Shown: piece after piece, positions 11,387 to 21,540 of the stretch
Position numbering within the stretch: position 1 is the stretch's first letter
Layout: each line of letters opens with the position of its first letter
Source: Sanghuangporus weigelae
Lineage: Eukaryota; Basidiomycota; Agaricomycetes; Hymenochaetales; Hymenochaetaceae
Direction of reading: 5' to 3'
NCBI GenBank assembly: GCA_033182465.1
Contig: CP137322.1
Span: 1,674,001 to 1,738,000 of the forward strand
DNA: 64,000 nt
Program-made: the position numbers and the translations under genes
Notes under the pieces: generated by a model
What the model was told of the DNA's origin: nothing
The model's database searches: none
The model's input: only the letters and a program-made list of their open reading frames with translations

Positions 11387-13984
11387 CTATCGAGAACCAA
11401 CGAGTTTCTCCAAATCACCACCTCCTGCAACTTGGAACTCGTCAGTCCCCGTGGCCATCAACATACCACCCTTTTTGACAAGTCTTCCTTGACGACGCAC
11501 TACTTCCTGCATCCTTGCTTCAGCCGTCGTATCATGCTCCAGAGTTTTATTTCCATGAATATCTTTCCTCCCAAATGTACTCTTCTTCCTTTGGTTGCGA
11601 GATTTCGTTAAATTTCCCTTCTGCGTGATGTTTCCGGGAGCTTCGCGTAGGGCAAAAGACTTTGCGAGATGCCCGAGATGGAGGTTCCGAATGTGGAACA
11701 TGTGCTTTTCGTCGGATGGATGTGTTGCGTATGCGCGCATGTGGGACAGGAACGCTTTGCGAGCCAGGTCTCCATGCTGTCATGAAATTGCACAATACAT
11801 CCAAGTCAGCTTCGGCATTAATCGAAACCGATAAAAGCTCTTACCTCTTTTTGCTTGAGCACCCATCGTTCAAACGCAAGCTGTACCTGAGTCGCTCGCT
11901 CTTCATACTCCGCTCCTTTCCCAGAGAACCCACTCCTCAAAACACTCTCGGCGCTCACATGCACGAGCGTAGCCTTCTTCTCTCCATCATCACCTGACTT
12001 ATCATTTATTCGCATCTCAATCCACTTCGACCACTCCTGTTCGCTCGGCGCGACGAAACTCCATGCCTCACCTCCTTTTCCAACGCGCGCTGTACGGCCC
12101 ACACGATGGACATACTCCGTCGCGCCTCCTTCTGTTGGTAAATCGTATTGCACGACCGCGCGGACGAGGGGCAGGTCGAGTCCTCGTGATGCAACACTTG
12201 TGCATAGGAGGATTGAAGATGACCGTGAAGCAGTCTTTGGTCCGGGATCTGCGAATTTTGTCCGTGAATCGGCGAATCCTTTGAGTGATGCTTGTCTAGT
12301 TTGCAAAGGGAGGGAGCCGTGTAGACGATAGATTGATGTATCAGGTAGGAATGGGCATGGCAAGGATATCTTCTCCCTTGACTCCCTTTTCGAGGTCCTT
12401 TCGGAACCATAATCGCCACCCTCCCCCTCTAATTCGCTATCATTATCTGTACCGTCGATAGTCTCCTCGATAGAAGAGCCTCCGAGTAACCTCCAATGAT
12501 AGTCAACTGAGTCAGTGCAACTGAGAAATACAATGATTCTGGCGCCAATTCGGCCCTGAGTTTGTGCCAATAAGGATCGCAGTAGCGCCACTAGAGTGAC
12601 AAGACGAAGCTTCAACGGTACAACTAGGTATTTCTGTAAGAGTTGAGAAGGAGGGGTGAACTTCTCGCCAGAGGGGGCCGCATTCAGCCTATCCAACCCA
12701 AAATCCACTGTATCAGATGGCTCCTCCCTTTCCAATGCTTTTACAACGATTGGCTTTATGAGGGCTTGACCAGCGAGATGCTGAACGCTCTCTTTAATTG
12801 TAGCAGAGCAAAGAATTGTTCTTCTTCGCCTCTTCCAGTCCCAACCCCCGACTTCCATACTCTTCCCTTCTTCCACAGCTTGAGCAGCCAGTCGCCTCCT
12901 ACCCTCCAGAGCCTGAAGGATACCCTTGATCGACTCTTCGAACCCAAGATCCATGAGTCGGTCTGCTTCATCCAACACAAGCCATCGACATTTGCCGACA
13001 TTGAATGAAGATGTGTTTTGAAGATGGTCGAGCAGGCGACCAGGAGTGGAAACAAGAATAGGAAGTCCCTTCCGCAAACGCGCTTTCTCGTGTGCCCGGT
13101 TCTCACCTCCTATGAGCAAACCGGAAACTAGCCAGCGTGTAAGCCGTGTAGAAGGTGTCGCGTCGTCCACGTTCTCGTCCATGGGTCGAAGCCGTAAGGT
13201 CAACAATTGTTCCACAACGTCCGAAATCTGCTTTGCAAGTTCGCGGGTAGGAGCGATAATGATGGCGAGTGTTCCAATTGAACGGTCAATGTACGACAGA
13301 GAACTAAGTGGTAGAAGGTCTTGGAGGATTGGGAGAAGATACGAGAGCGTCTTCCCTGAACCTGTCTGGCTCTGGATGAAGACATCACGCTCCATTACAT
13401 CGGGCGAGGATTCTAGCAGAGGCGGGAGAGCTTCGCGCTGAATGGATGTGGGAGCCTTTATTTTCATTTTCATTGAAAGATGAGAAACAATTAAAGGATC
13501 CAGTCCGAGTCCAGTGAATGTCGACTTATCAGCTAAGGGAGCATTGCTCGGTTTGTGAGGTTGAGAAGGTGCGACGATAATTTCCTCCATATGCACTTCC
13601 GGATTGGAGGTGAACAATGAAGAGACTACGTGAGGGGTTCGAGTAGAACTTGTTCCAGTCGACTTCGTCTGTTTCGCCATATCATTGTGACTTGAATCCT
13701 GACGCTGGGGCGGAGCAGAGACGCGGGGTTTCTTTACAGGACACGATTTATAATCTGACTGGATGGTCGCAAGCTGATTCTCCTGTGATTTAGATATGGA
13801 TGCATTCTTGCGCTTCAACGTTCGATTGACCTTCACCCTGTCAACGAGATTTGAACAAGTTTCCTTAGAGAAAAGTTGCATAAGAGGCGCACCTATCTGT
13901 CCATCTACCCCCTTTAATCTTACTTGAAGGTCGCACAGGCTGCGCAGGTGATTCTGCGATGTTTAATATAATCCCGTCGTCCAT
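11387..13984 (-). CDS. DBP7: DEAD-box RNA helicase, ribosome biogenesis (Dbp7/DDX31)
   Basis: ATP-dependent RNA helicase of nucleolar 60S assembly. Three exons are supported: 13893-13984, 11845-13837 and 11387-11776, with introns of 55 and 68 nt. Exon 1 begins [16 protein letters not shown], and splicing gives [19 protein letters not shown], a Dbp7-like start. The Met at 13881 that opens the longest ORF lies inside the first intron. Motifs: [10 protein letters not shown] (I), APTRELA (Ia), [17 protein letters not shown] (II), CSATI (III), [10 protein letters not shown] (IV/V region) and [12 protein letters not shown] (VI). The last exon reads [20 protein letters not shown] followed by [19 protein letters not shown], the Dbp7-type C-terminus. 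Two acidic, low-complexity inserts interrupt the helicase core. Head to head with the cyclophilin gene across 155 bp. Confidence 0.93.
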
Positions 13985-14139
13985 GGGGGTCGGTGGCCAA
14001 TGAAGCCAAATTTTGTGTGTGTGCAATGAAGATTAGCACGGTGTTTGCCGAGATGATCGACGGTTACACAGCCGTGCCTTGACACGTCGCGTCTCTGTCT
14101 CTCTGCTTTCTTACTATCTTCCGTCTTCAGGAGCAGAGC

Positions 14140-15805
14140 ATGTACGCTAAGCTCTTTTTCTCGTTCCTTGTCGTTTCCTTCGCCGCTCTTTTCGCGGTTC
14201 AGTCCGCTGAGGCCGCCAAGGGTCCGAAGATCACCCATAAAGTCTATTTTGACATCAAGCATGGTGATGAGGACTTAGGGCGAGGTGAGTTCTTTGGACC
14301 CGTGTCAAAGTCGAGAATTGACTAGACAGTCCACCTCTATTGTAGTTACCATCGGTCTATTCGGAGGAGTATAGAGCTTCAATGCACTTCTGAATGCTGA
14401 ATCTCACGAATATCTTTTCAGACTGTGCCGAAGACGGCGGAGAACTTCCGCGCCCTCGCAACCGGAGTGAAAAAGGATGGAACCCCTCTTCCTGAAGGAA
14501 TGGGCTACAAAGGCTCCAAGTTCCACCGTGTCATCAAGAACTTCATGTACGTGCCAAGCACCTCGGTTCATCACGAATCTAATTTCTATTCTTCAGGATT
14601 CAAGGAGGAGACTTTAGTGAGTTATGAGTTTACGGGGAAAAAATCATGGAAGCTTATCCGGTACGAAGCCAAGGGCGATGGAACTGGTGGAAAGGTGACT
14701 AAGGTCTCACTCACACAGTGGAAACTGGTTTACTTACCAGACGTTTTTAGTCCATCTACGGTGATAGATTTGCCGATGAGAACTTGTAAATCTTTCATTT
14801 CTTCGTCCTATTACGACCTCGTAAACTTGATGATCTCTTTAAGCAAACTCAAGCACACCGGACCGGGCGTTCTTTCAATGGCAAACGCAGGCGGGGATAC
14901 TAACGGTAAGCAAGAAAAAACCTACCCGTCAAACGGTTTACTGAATCTGCTGCTTTCTTACAGGTTCCCAATTCGTGCGTGAATCAAACGCACGGCCTGG
15001 ACTTTTTACTGATCATGTTTTTTATTCAGTTCATCTGTACTGTCCAAACGAGCTGGCTCGATGGTCGTCACGTATGTCTGTATCTTCGATACACTCTAAT
15101 ATGTGTATGAAATGGTTCTTGCAGGTTGTATTTGGCAAGGTTCTTGAGGGCATGGACATTGTCTATGCAATTGGTGTGTATTTCACGACCAGGACAATCG
15201 TTAACGCTGATGTGCTGATAAAATCGTGCCGTAGAAAACGTAAAGACCGGCAGACAGGACCGACCTGAAGTAGACATTATAATCGCCGATTCTGGGGAGT
15301 TACCGATCGACTACGAGGTTGATGAGAATGGGAAACAGGTGCCTCTTCATGCCGAGCTCTGAGTCTAAGTAGCCTCAGTCTCGTCCTGTATCCCAAAAGT
15401 TCCATCACCAATATATTGTCTTTTCGCGGATCTTTATAGGGTGATGTCGAATCGACCACTACCGCGCCTGAGACTACCGTGCCCGAGACTACAGAAAATT
15501 CGGAACCTAAGTTCGGCGTTGCTACAACCATGCCGACCGCGCAAAACGCTCCCGCTGCGACGAAGGTCGACGTTATTGAGGCTACCCAAGATGATGCCGC
15601 AATGCCGACTGGAACCGAGGTTGAGGAAGGAGAACTTTCATCACCCTCGTTCTTCCAGTTCCTTCTCTTTGCTATCATCGTATTGGCCATTCCAGCCGGT
15701 CTTTTCATATACTACGGTGGACGCCAGTGGATCAAGCAACTGGCTGGAGGCGAATCGCCCAAAGGCAAATATAAGCGTGTCCGCAATGAAGACTTGGAGA
15801 AATGA
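14140..15805 (+). CDS. ER cyclophilin (peptidyl-prolyl isomerase B) with optional membrane-anchor exon
   Basis: Secretory-pathway proline isomerase that assists folding in the ER. A signal peptide opens the protein ([25 protein letters not shown]). After splicing, the cyclophilin fold reads [70 protein letters not shown] and [18 protein letters not shown], then [19 protein letters not shown]. The catalytic Arg and the Phe/Met/Gln residues of the FHRVI...FMIQGG region are present. There are many small introns. Two ends are possible. Reading through a weak donor (15339) gives ...[10 protein letters not shown] and a stop at 15360-15362, so HAEL is an ER-retrieval-like tail. Splicing 15339-15439 joins GKQ to [13 protein letters not shown], then a helix [21 protein letters not shown] and a basic tail ending at 15805. 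Span given is for the long form. Confidence 0.93.
15339..15439 (+). promoter_or_regulatory. Optional intron that decides between HAEL and membrane-anchored cyclophilin
   Basis: A 101-nt interval starting GTGCCT and ending TTTATAG. If retained it adds VPLHAEL and a TGA at 15360-15362. If removed, the frame stays open (phase 0 on both sides) into a 366-nt exon encoding a stalk, one transmembrane helix and a cytosolic basic tail. The donor departs from the GTRAGT pattern of most introns in this gene, which would allow leaky splicing. Whether both forms exist is inferred, not seen. Confidence 0.6.
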
Positions 15806-15952
15806 AAGAAAGCTCATTAGGTCTTGTTTCTCATAACTTATTTTTAGTATAGCATTGGGAAATTGGAGAACTTGTATTATGAGAATCCACTCTGTATACC
15901 AGTCGTACAATTATATATAGAAATGAATAAAGAAGATATCCACGACGGTCCC

Positions 15953-16950
15953 TCATACTAAATCTAGACACAATGCCAGGATAGCAATAAAGACAGATAG
16001 GGTATTTGGGCAGTGGGGTATAAATTGCAATGACGAACTGGCGACGCCAGGTGTGGCTTCACGACTGTACAAATGCTGATTGTCAGACTCAGGTAAGCGA
16101 GAAATATAGATGAGGTACGTACGGTATTCCGTTGAGGTCAGAATAAGATGCACAAGTCGTGTTAGAGTTTGTCTGACACAATGAAAAAGGTATGAAACAT
16201 AGCCATGAAGAGCAAACGATATAAACAAGGACATACAATTGGATCTTCTGGACAACAGACAGATTCGCTTCCCAAGTAGTTCACAGGGCCAAAGCTAGAG
16301 CTATTGGATGTTCCCGCCCATGCTGATTCGCAGGGAACACTAGCATAGCTGATATTCCATACCCCGAAGTCTGTGTAGCCTGCAGAAATTGAAAATCGTT
16401 ACTGTTATAATTAAGGTCCAAAAGTATGCACCCACCATAGAAGCTCGCATTGCTCGGGAAGAAATCATCAGGTATACTTGTAGATGGCCACGCCAAGTCA
16501 AAGTTCAGTTGGTGTCCAGCTCTAAGTTATAAGCTCAAACGCATTGTAAACATAAAATTCTTTTCAACGAACTCACGGGTTCGCTTTATCCTGCGTACCA
16601 GAGCACCATTCTCCCACAAAAGGACAGAGGTCAGTGACTTTGACAACAACACTCTTTGTCACATTGGGAAAGAACGGTGGGTTTGAAAGAAAGGTATTAA
16701 GAAGCGTGAGGTTGAAGCAGTGGCCGCATCCTGGCCCGAATGCCTGGCTGCTACCATAAGCCATTTGACTGAGAGCCGCTGTCGGGAAGTGTGTACTTTC
16801 CGCAACACATCCGCATGCTACTATTGCATCTAAGGGTAGACTGTAGTGTGTCATAGTCGCGAAGCCCGAGTCTGGGTAGTCGATCCATTCTGCATCCGCT
16901 AAGACAAGAGATACAAGGCATAGGAATACGAACGCAGATAGAGGCTTCAT
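15953..16950 (-). CDS. Secreted GH45/expansin-like (double-psi beta-barrel) protein, probable GPI anchor
   Basis: Cell-wall-active or wall-binding secreted protein. Start MKPLSAFVFLCLVSLVLA at 16950 is a signal peptide. The mature part reads GFATMTHYSLPLD, ACGCVAESTHFPTAALSQMAYG, FGPGCGHCFNLTLLNTF and VVVKVTDLCPF, a Cys-rich DPBB pattern. After an intron comes NFDLAWPSTSIPDDFFP; the Asp in NFDL matches the position of the catalytic acid in the HFDL motif of GH45 subfamily C. Later SESVCCPEDP and TNSNTTCASYSDLNG occur. The last exon ends with SSSLQF...LSVFIAILALCLDLV, a Ser-rich segment plus a hydrophobic tail at the stop (15953), as in GPI-anchored proteins. Enzyme activity is uncertain: it may be an expansin-like non-hydrolytic protein. 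Convergent with the cyclophilin gene, 147 bp apart. Confidence 0.8.
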
Positions 16951-17000
16951 AGTAAGTACAGTAAGTGTAGAAGAAAAAATCTAGAGAAATCAAGAGGACA

Positions 17001-17011
17001 TCATAAAAGGT
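17001..17011 (-). promoter_or_regulatory. Possible TATA-like element of the GH45-like gene
   Basis: On the minus strand the sequence CTTTTATGATG lies about 50-60 nt before the start codon at 16950. It is AT-rich in an otherwise mixed region and well placed, but short, so this is only a suggestion. Confidence 0.3.
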
Positions 17012-17124
17012 TACGGTGAGTGCGAAATTCGAAACTTGTCCACGCTCTGAACGTGCAAGTCACGCGTTGTGATCGTCTCGTCGGCCCGCCGCGTTCCCGT
17101 CGTCCTTGCTCAACACCGCGATCG

Positions 17125-19547
17125 ATGAGCGCGCTCTATCCTGCAGGTTTCGACATTAACAACCTCTCCAAAAATGCGATAGCATTAAAGATTGCCAGGC
17201 ATTCTCGCTGCTCCGATTGTCACTCATGTCCTGGCTTACATCCGCCTCCTGATGTCACTCTTATCCTCGATTCTTCAGAGTCCGGCGAAGAGTCCTCTCT
17301 CGGCGACGCAAATCATATTGATTTTGGTGAAGATGAGAAAGATTCGAGATATCTTGACATTTGTGCGTGTGGCCATGGCACGAAGTGCCACGGAGCAGAT
17401 GAACTTCGACTGGGTAAAAGCGAATATGTTCGGCGCGCAAAAGCTGCAATCCGGCTGGATGAGTTATTAATGGTGGGCAGCATCATCATATCAAGGACCT
17501 TGCTCTGCATTTACTATGCCTTTTTGGTTCTCTAACTAATTAGGTGCGCGGTTTCGGTGCTTTTTTCCGGAATCCCCATGCTTATTCCTTGCTTCATGAC
17601 TTAATCTGTGAAGGATGAAGGATTCCTTCTAGACTTCACTTATACAAATGAAGACATCGAATCCTTACGACAGCAGATGCAACTTCATAGGCACGTGTCT
17701 AGCCCATTATCTGACGGTTCACCAGGCAGGTCTTCCTTCTCTTCTTGTGGCTGCCATGCAACCTAACCATCTCAACCCATACTATCCGACAATTCTTGTA
17801 GCTGAACCTCCAGTAACACCCACCAAGCATCTTATGTCTCCTGACTCTTCTCTCAGCGATGTGCCGCCACCTCCTCAAAAACGCCGGCGCACGTCGCAAT
17901 CCGACTCATCACTAAGTGAGCCGGAGGATGACGAAGATGAAGAGGATCGACCGCTCGCAGCCCGTATTCCGCGGTCAAGTGGTGCCGCGAAGACGAATGG
18001 TAGGCGAGCTCCGCATCGAAGTGGCAAGACTGGTGGGAAGAATATGGGAAAGAAGGTTGCGCATACTTCCGTTCCGTCCGAACAGCCGCATTCAGCCGCT
18101 GAAGGTGCTAAGATGAATGGACGAGCGAATGGCGCGATGTCGCATGAGACAAAGATCAAAGTGGAGGTTGACGACAAGCAATTGTCACGCTTAGCCACCG
18201 GTGTTACCGTTGATACAGGCGCTTCTGCACAGACGCCGGTGAGCTACTGTGGTTTTCTCATGTTCCTTTTCCATCTAAAATGTGGATCTTTTCGCAGAGT
18301 ACCGTGCGACCAGAAAAGGCCGTATATGCAGAAATTAGGCAAGGAATCATTCAAGTCACGGCGGTCGAGAATGACAAGACACCAAGATCTCTCATTATAC
18401 TGACTGGACTCAAGACGCTTTTTCAAAAACAACTGCCAAAGATGCCGAGAGAATATATCGCCCGATTAACATTCGACACGAATTCGAAAGCCCTAGCCAT
18501 TATTAAGCACGGTTATAAAGTAGTGGGTGGGATCTGTTACCGACCGTTCCCACAAAGAGGCTTTGCGGAAATAGTCTTCTTTGCCACGGCCTCAGTTGAT
18601 CAAGTCAAAGTGAGTCTCGTTGATTCACCGTGCTCAGAATTAGAATTAATTTCATGCCCGCTTCTGCCAGGGTTACGGCGGGATGCTAATGAACCACTTC
18701 AAGATGCACATCCGCAAGACATATCCTGACATGATGCATTTCCTTACATACGCGGATAATTATGCTGTCGGCTACTTCCAGAAACAGGGCTTCTCAAAAC
18801 AAATTACGCTTGACCGTGCAGTATGGGCTGGATACATCAAGGACTACGAGGGCGGGACGATCATGGAGTGCCACATGCTTCCGAAAGTCGATTATCTCCA
18901 CACGCAAGAGCTCATTGCGCAACAGCGAGAGGCCATTTTGACGAAGATTCGCCAGATGAGCAAGAGCCACGTCGTTTATCCTGGGTTACCTCAGTTTCAA
19001 GAGGGGCAACCCGAAGGTATCACCCTTGATCCCCTAGACGTGCCAGGACTGAGTCAGTATACTTAATAATCTTTCTCTCAACCGCAAGGGAGTAACGTTC
19101 CGATTCCAGGGGAAACAGGATGGACTCCTGATATGCAGACGGAAGTGACGCAGTTGTATCATGCGAAGAGTCCTCTGTATGCAGCGATGCGACGCATCCT
19201 CGTCGAGCTTCAGAACCACCCCTTGGCGTGGGCCTTTCTTCACCCCGTCAAGGCTGAAGAGGTTCTGGACTACTACAATGTTATCAAACATCCAATGGGT
19301 GCGTACGCAGACGCTTTTATCTGAGAAGAAGAATTTTGAATGAATGCTTTCATTTACAGATTTTAGCACAATGGAACACAAGCTTGAGACAGGCCAGTAC
19401 TCTACCATGGATGCCTTCGTTGCCGATGGTCTCCTCGTCTTTCGGAATTGTCGGACCTATAACCCTGAAGGCTCAGTATACTACAAGAATGCATTGAAAC
19501 TCGAAAAGCGCATGAAAGAACTCGTGGAGAAGGTCGATGTTGAGTGA
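17125..19547 (+). CDS. GCN5: Histone acetyltransferase GCN5 with Cys-rich N-terminal extension
   Basis: Catalytic acetyltransferase of SAGA/ADA complexes. Start MSALYPAGFDINNL at 17125. Exon 1 ends at 17472; a 141-nt intron (17473-17613) joins LDELLM to DEGFLLDFTYTNEDIESLRQ. This N-terminal part has Cys pairs (HSRCSDCHSCPG, DICACGHGTKCHG) resembling the PCAF N-terminal region. An acidic Ser/Glu and Lys/Arg-rich linker follows. The GNAT domain reads LIILTGLKTLFQKQLPKMPREYI, then FAEIVFFAT (catalytic Glu) and QVKGYGGMLMNHFK (acetyl-CoA loop). After LGITLDPL-type spacing, the bromodomain includes WAFLHPVKAEEVLDYYNVIK, HPMDFSTMEHKL and RNCRTYNPEGSVYY with the acetyl-lysine-binding Asn. Ends at 19547. 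One junction near 17740-17815 is uncertain (probably a GTGGCT donor). Convergent with FDH. Confidence 0.93.
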
Positions 19548-19857
19548 TTTTCCGGACCCTCTTGCTGTTCTTCTCGTTTGAATCTGCATTAAATTATAAG
19601 CGTAGCGGTTCGCGGATAACATATATCATTTCAGTGGTGTATTGTATTGCATATTCATTACTTATTGGGGAACTTCCACGCTCTACTGTTTCATGTATTA
19701 TGTCCAAATGTCAGACTGGGATCAAATGAGTTTTTTTTATTCATCAATGACTTCAGAGTAATAAGTATCAAAGACATCGATTCGCGCGATACGTACGAGT
19801 AAGATAAACGGATCAGATCCAATAAGATGTACAAATCCTTGACTCGGCAATTCGACT

Positions 19858-21475
19858 TTACTTCTTGCGTTGGCCGTCTGGAACAAATGTGAATAATGAA
19901 GTCCACAGTCAAAGGGGAAAGGATACCCACAAGCGCTGGTCTCATAACCGGACTTGCCAATAATAACGTTCGCGGGATTCTGCGGCTTGTTCGTGAAGTA
20001 GTTCTCCAGAATCTCACGTACACCATTTGCATAACGGGCCTGAGCATCGAGGGTCGTACCGGAGTAGTGTGGGACCATGCCGTTACCACCGCCGAGCGGG
20101 TTCTTCATCGTGCGCCATGGGTGGTCCTTGGGTGCTGGCTGGACGTTCCAGACGTCACCAGCGTATCCGTTCAGATGTCCAGACTTGATTGCCGCGGCGA
20201 CGGCGTCTTTGTCACAAATGGCACCACGCGCGGTGTTGACGAGCCATGCTCCCTTCTTGAAACTCTTGAGCAGCTCCGCATTGACTAATCCACGAGTACC
20301 CTCGTGCAGTGGGCAGTTCACGGTGACGACATCGCACTGTTGTTTCGGATTTCGGGAGGAAAAAAAAAGATTATCAAACAAAAATCGTAATATAGTATGA
20401 CTTTCACAAACCTGCGATACGAAGTCTTTCAAATCTTCAACCCGACGAGCTCCGACAGCCTTTGCAGCATCTGCAGGCGGCATCGTCAGAATGCGGAATA
20501 AACTTGCTTAACCAAACCTGGAATTACTAACCTTCCGGCAAAGGTGCGTAGTCGTAGTAAAGAAGTTCCTTCGTGTTGAAGGGTACCAAGCGTTGCAATA
20601 CGCGGTAGCCAATGCGTCCAGCACCGAGAGTGCCGACCACCTTACCCTCAAGATCGAACGCGTTTCGCGCAATCTGTGACACTTTCCAGTCACCGCGCTC
20701 GATCATCTACACAGTTTTTCAGATAGATGCGCAGGTATAAAATGGTTTAATGCAATTACCTCGTGGGCCGGCGTAAAGTTCCGAACGAGCAATAGGATCG
20801 ACATGACGACATGCTCAGCGACTGAGACCACGTTCGAGCCGGTAACTTCCAAGACTTGAATTCCCTTCTCGGCGGCAGCGTTAAGGTCGATGTGGTCGGA
20901 ACCAACACCAGCAGTCACACAGAGTTTGAGGTTCTTCGACTGTGGTAGTGTAAGTTAGAACCAGGCACGTGAGAGGATAGACGGTGCATACCTTCTCAAT
21001 CAAGTCCCTCGTGAGATAGCCAGGATGGAACGGTGTGGTGATGAGGACCTCAGCCTATGAACGGGATATCTATTAATAACGCGGGATGCCGGACAATAGA
21101 TACTGAGATATCTCGCACGACGTACATCGACAATATGCTTCTGGAAATCAGATTGCTCTCCCTCTTTGTCACTCGTTACCTGAGGGGTATTCGATCAATG
21201 ACAGTAAGGACAGCCTGCCAGAACAACGTACGATAAGTTCGTGTCCTTTGCTCGTTAACCATTGATCAATACCGAGCTAAAGGCGCGCAGAGGACTCAAT
21301 ACATGGTCATGCAGCAATGTAGTCTCTAGTACCAACCTTGTTTTCGGTTGCGCCAAGGAGTCGAGGCTCTTCATGAGCAGCTTCATGTCCATCGTAGAGC
21401 ACAGCAAGAATCTGAACACGAACAGAATCAATCAGGACAACGGACTTAATTGGATGTGTCGCGACGGACCTTCAT
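19858..21475 (-). CDS. FDH1: NAD-dependent formate dehydrogenase
   Basis: Oxidises formate to CO2 with NAD+, cytosolic in most fungi. Start at 21475: MK, then a short intron, then [25 protein letters not shown] and [14 protein letters not shown]. The D-2-hydroxyacid dehydrogenase core shows [37 protein letters not shown] and a Rossmann loop [14 protein letters not shown], with Asp in [10 protein letters not shown] fitting NAD specificity. Later blocks are [46 protein letters not shown] and [14 protein letters not shown] with the active-site His. The last splice yields YETSAYGQRKK and the stop at 19858. About seven introns. No mitochondrial presequence can be joined in frame to the start. A TATA-like element sits 58 nt upstream. 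Confidence 0.95.
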
Positions 21476-21532
21476 GTTTGCAGGACTAGAGGAATGGAAA
21501 TGAGACCTTGAGATGTGAGATCGAACGGCGCC

Positions 21533-21540
21533 CTTATAAG
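21533..21540 (-). promoter_or_regulatory. TATA-like box of the formate dehydrogenase gene
   Basis: The minus-strand sequence CTTATAAG lies 58 nt before the proposed start codon. This spacing would put transcription start roughly 30 nt upstream of the ATG and supports the short cytosolic N-terminus. It is a motif reading only. Confidence 0.45.
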
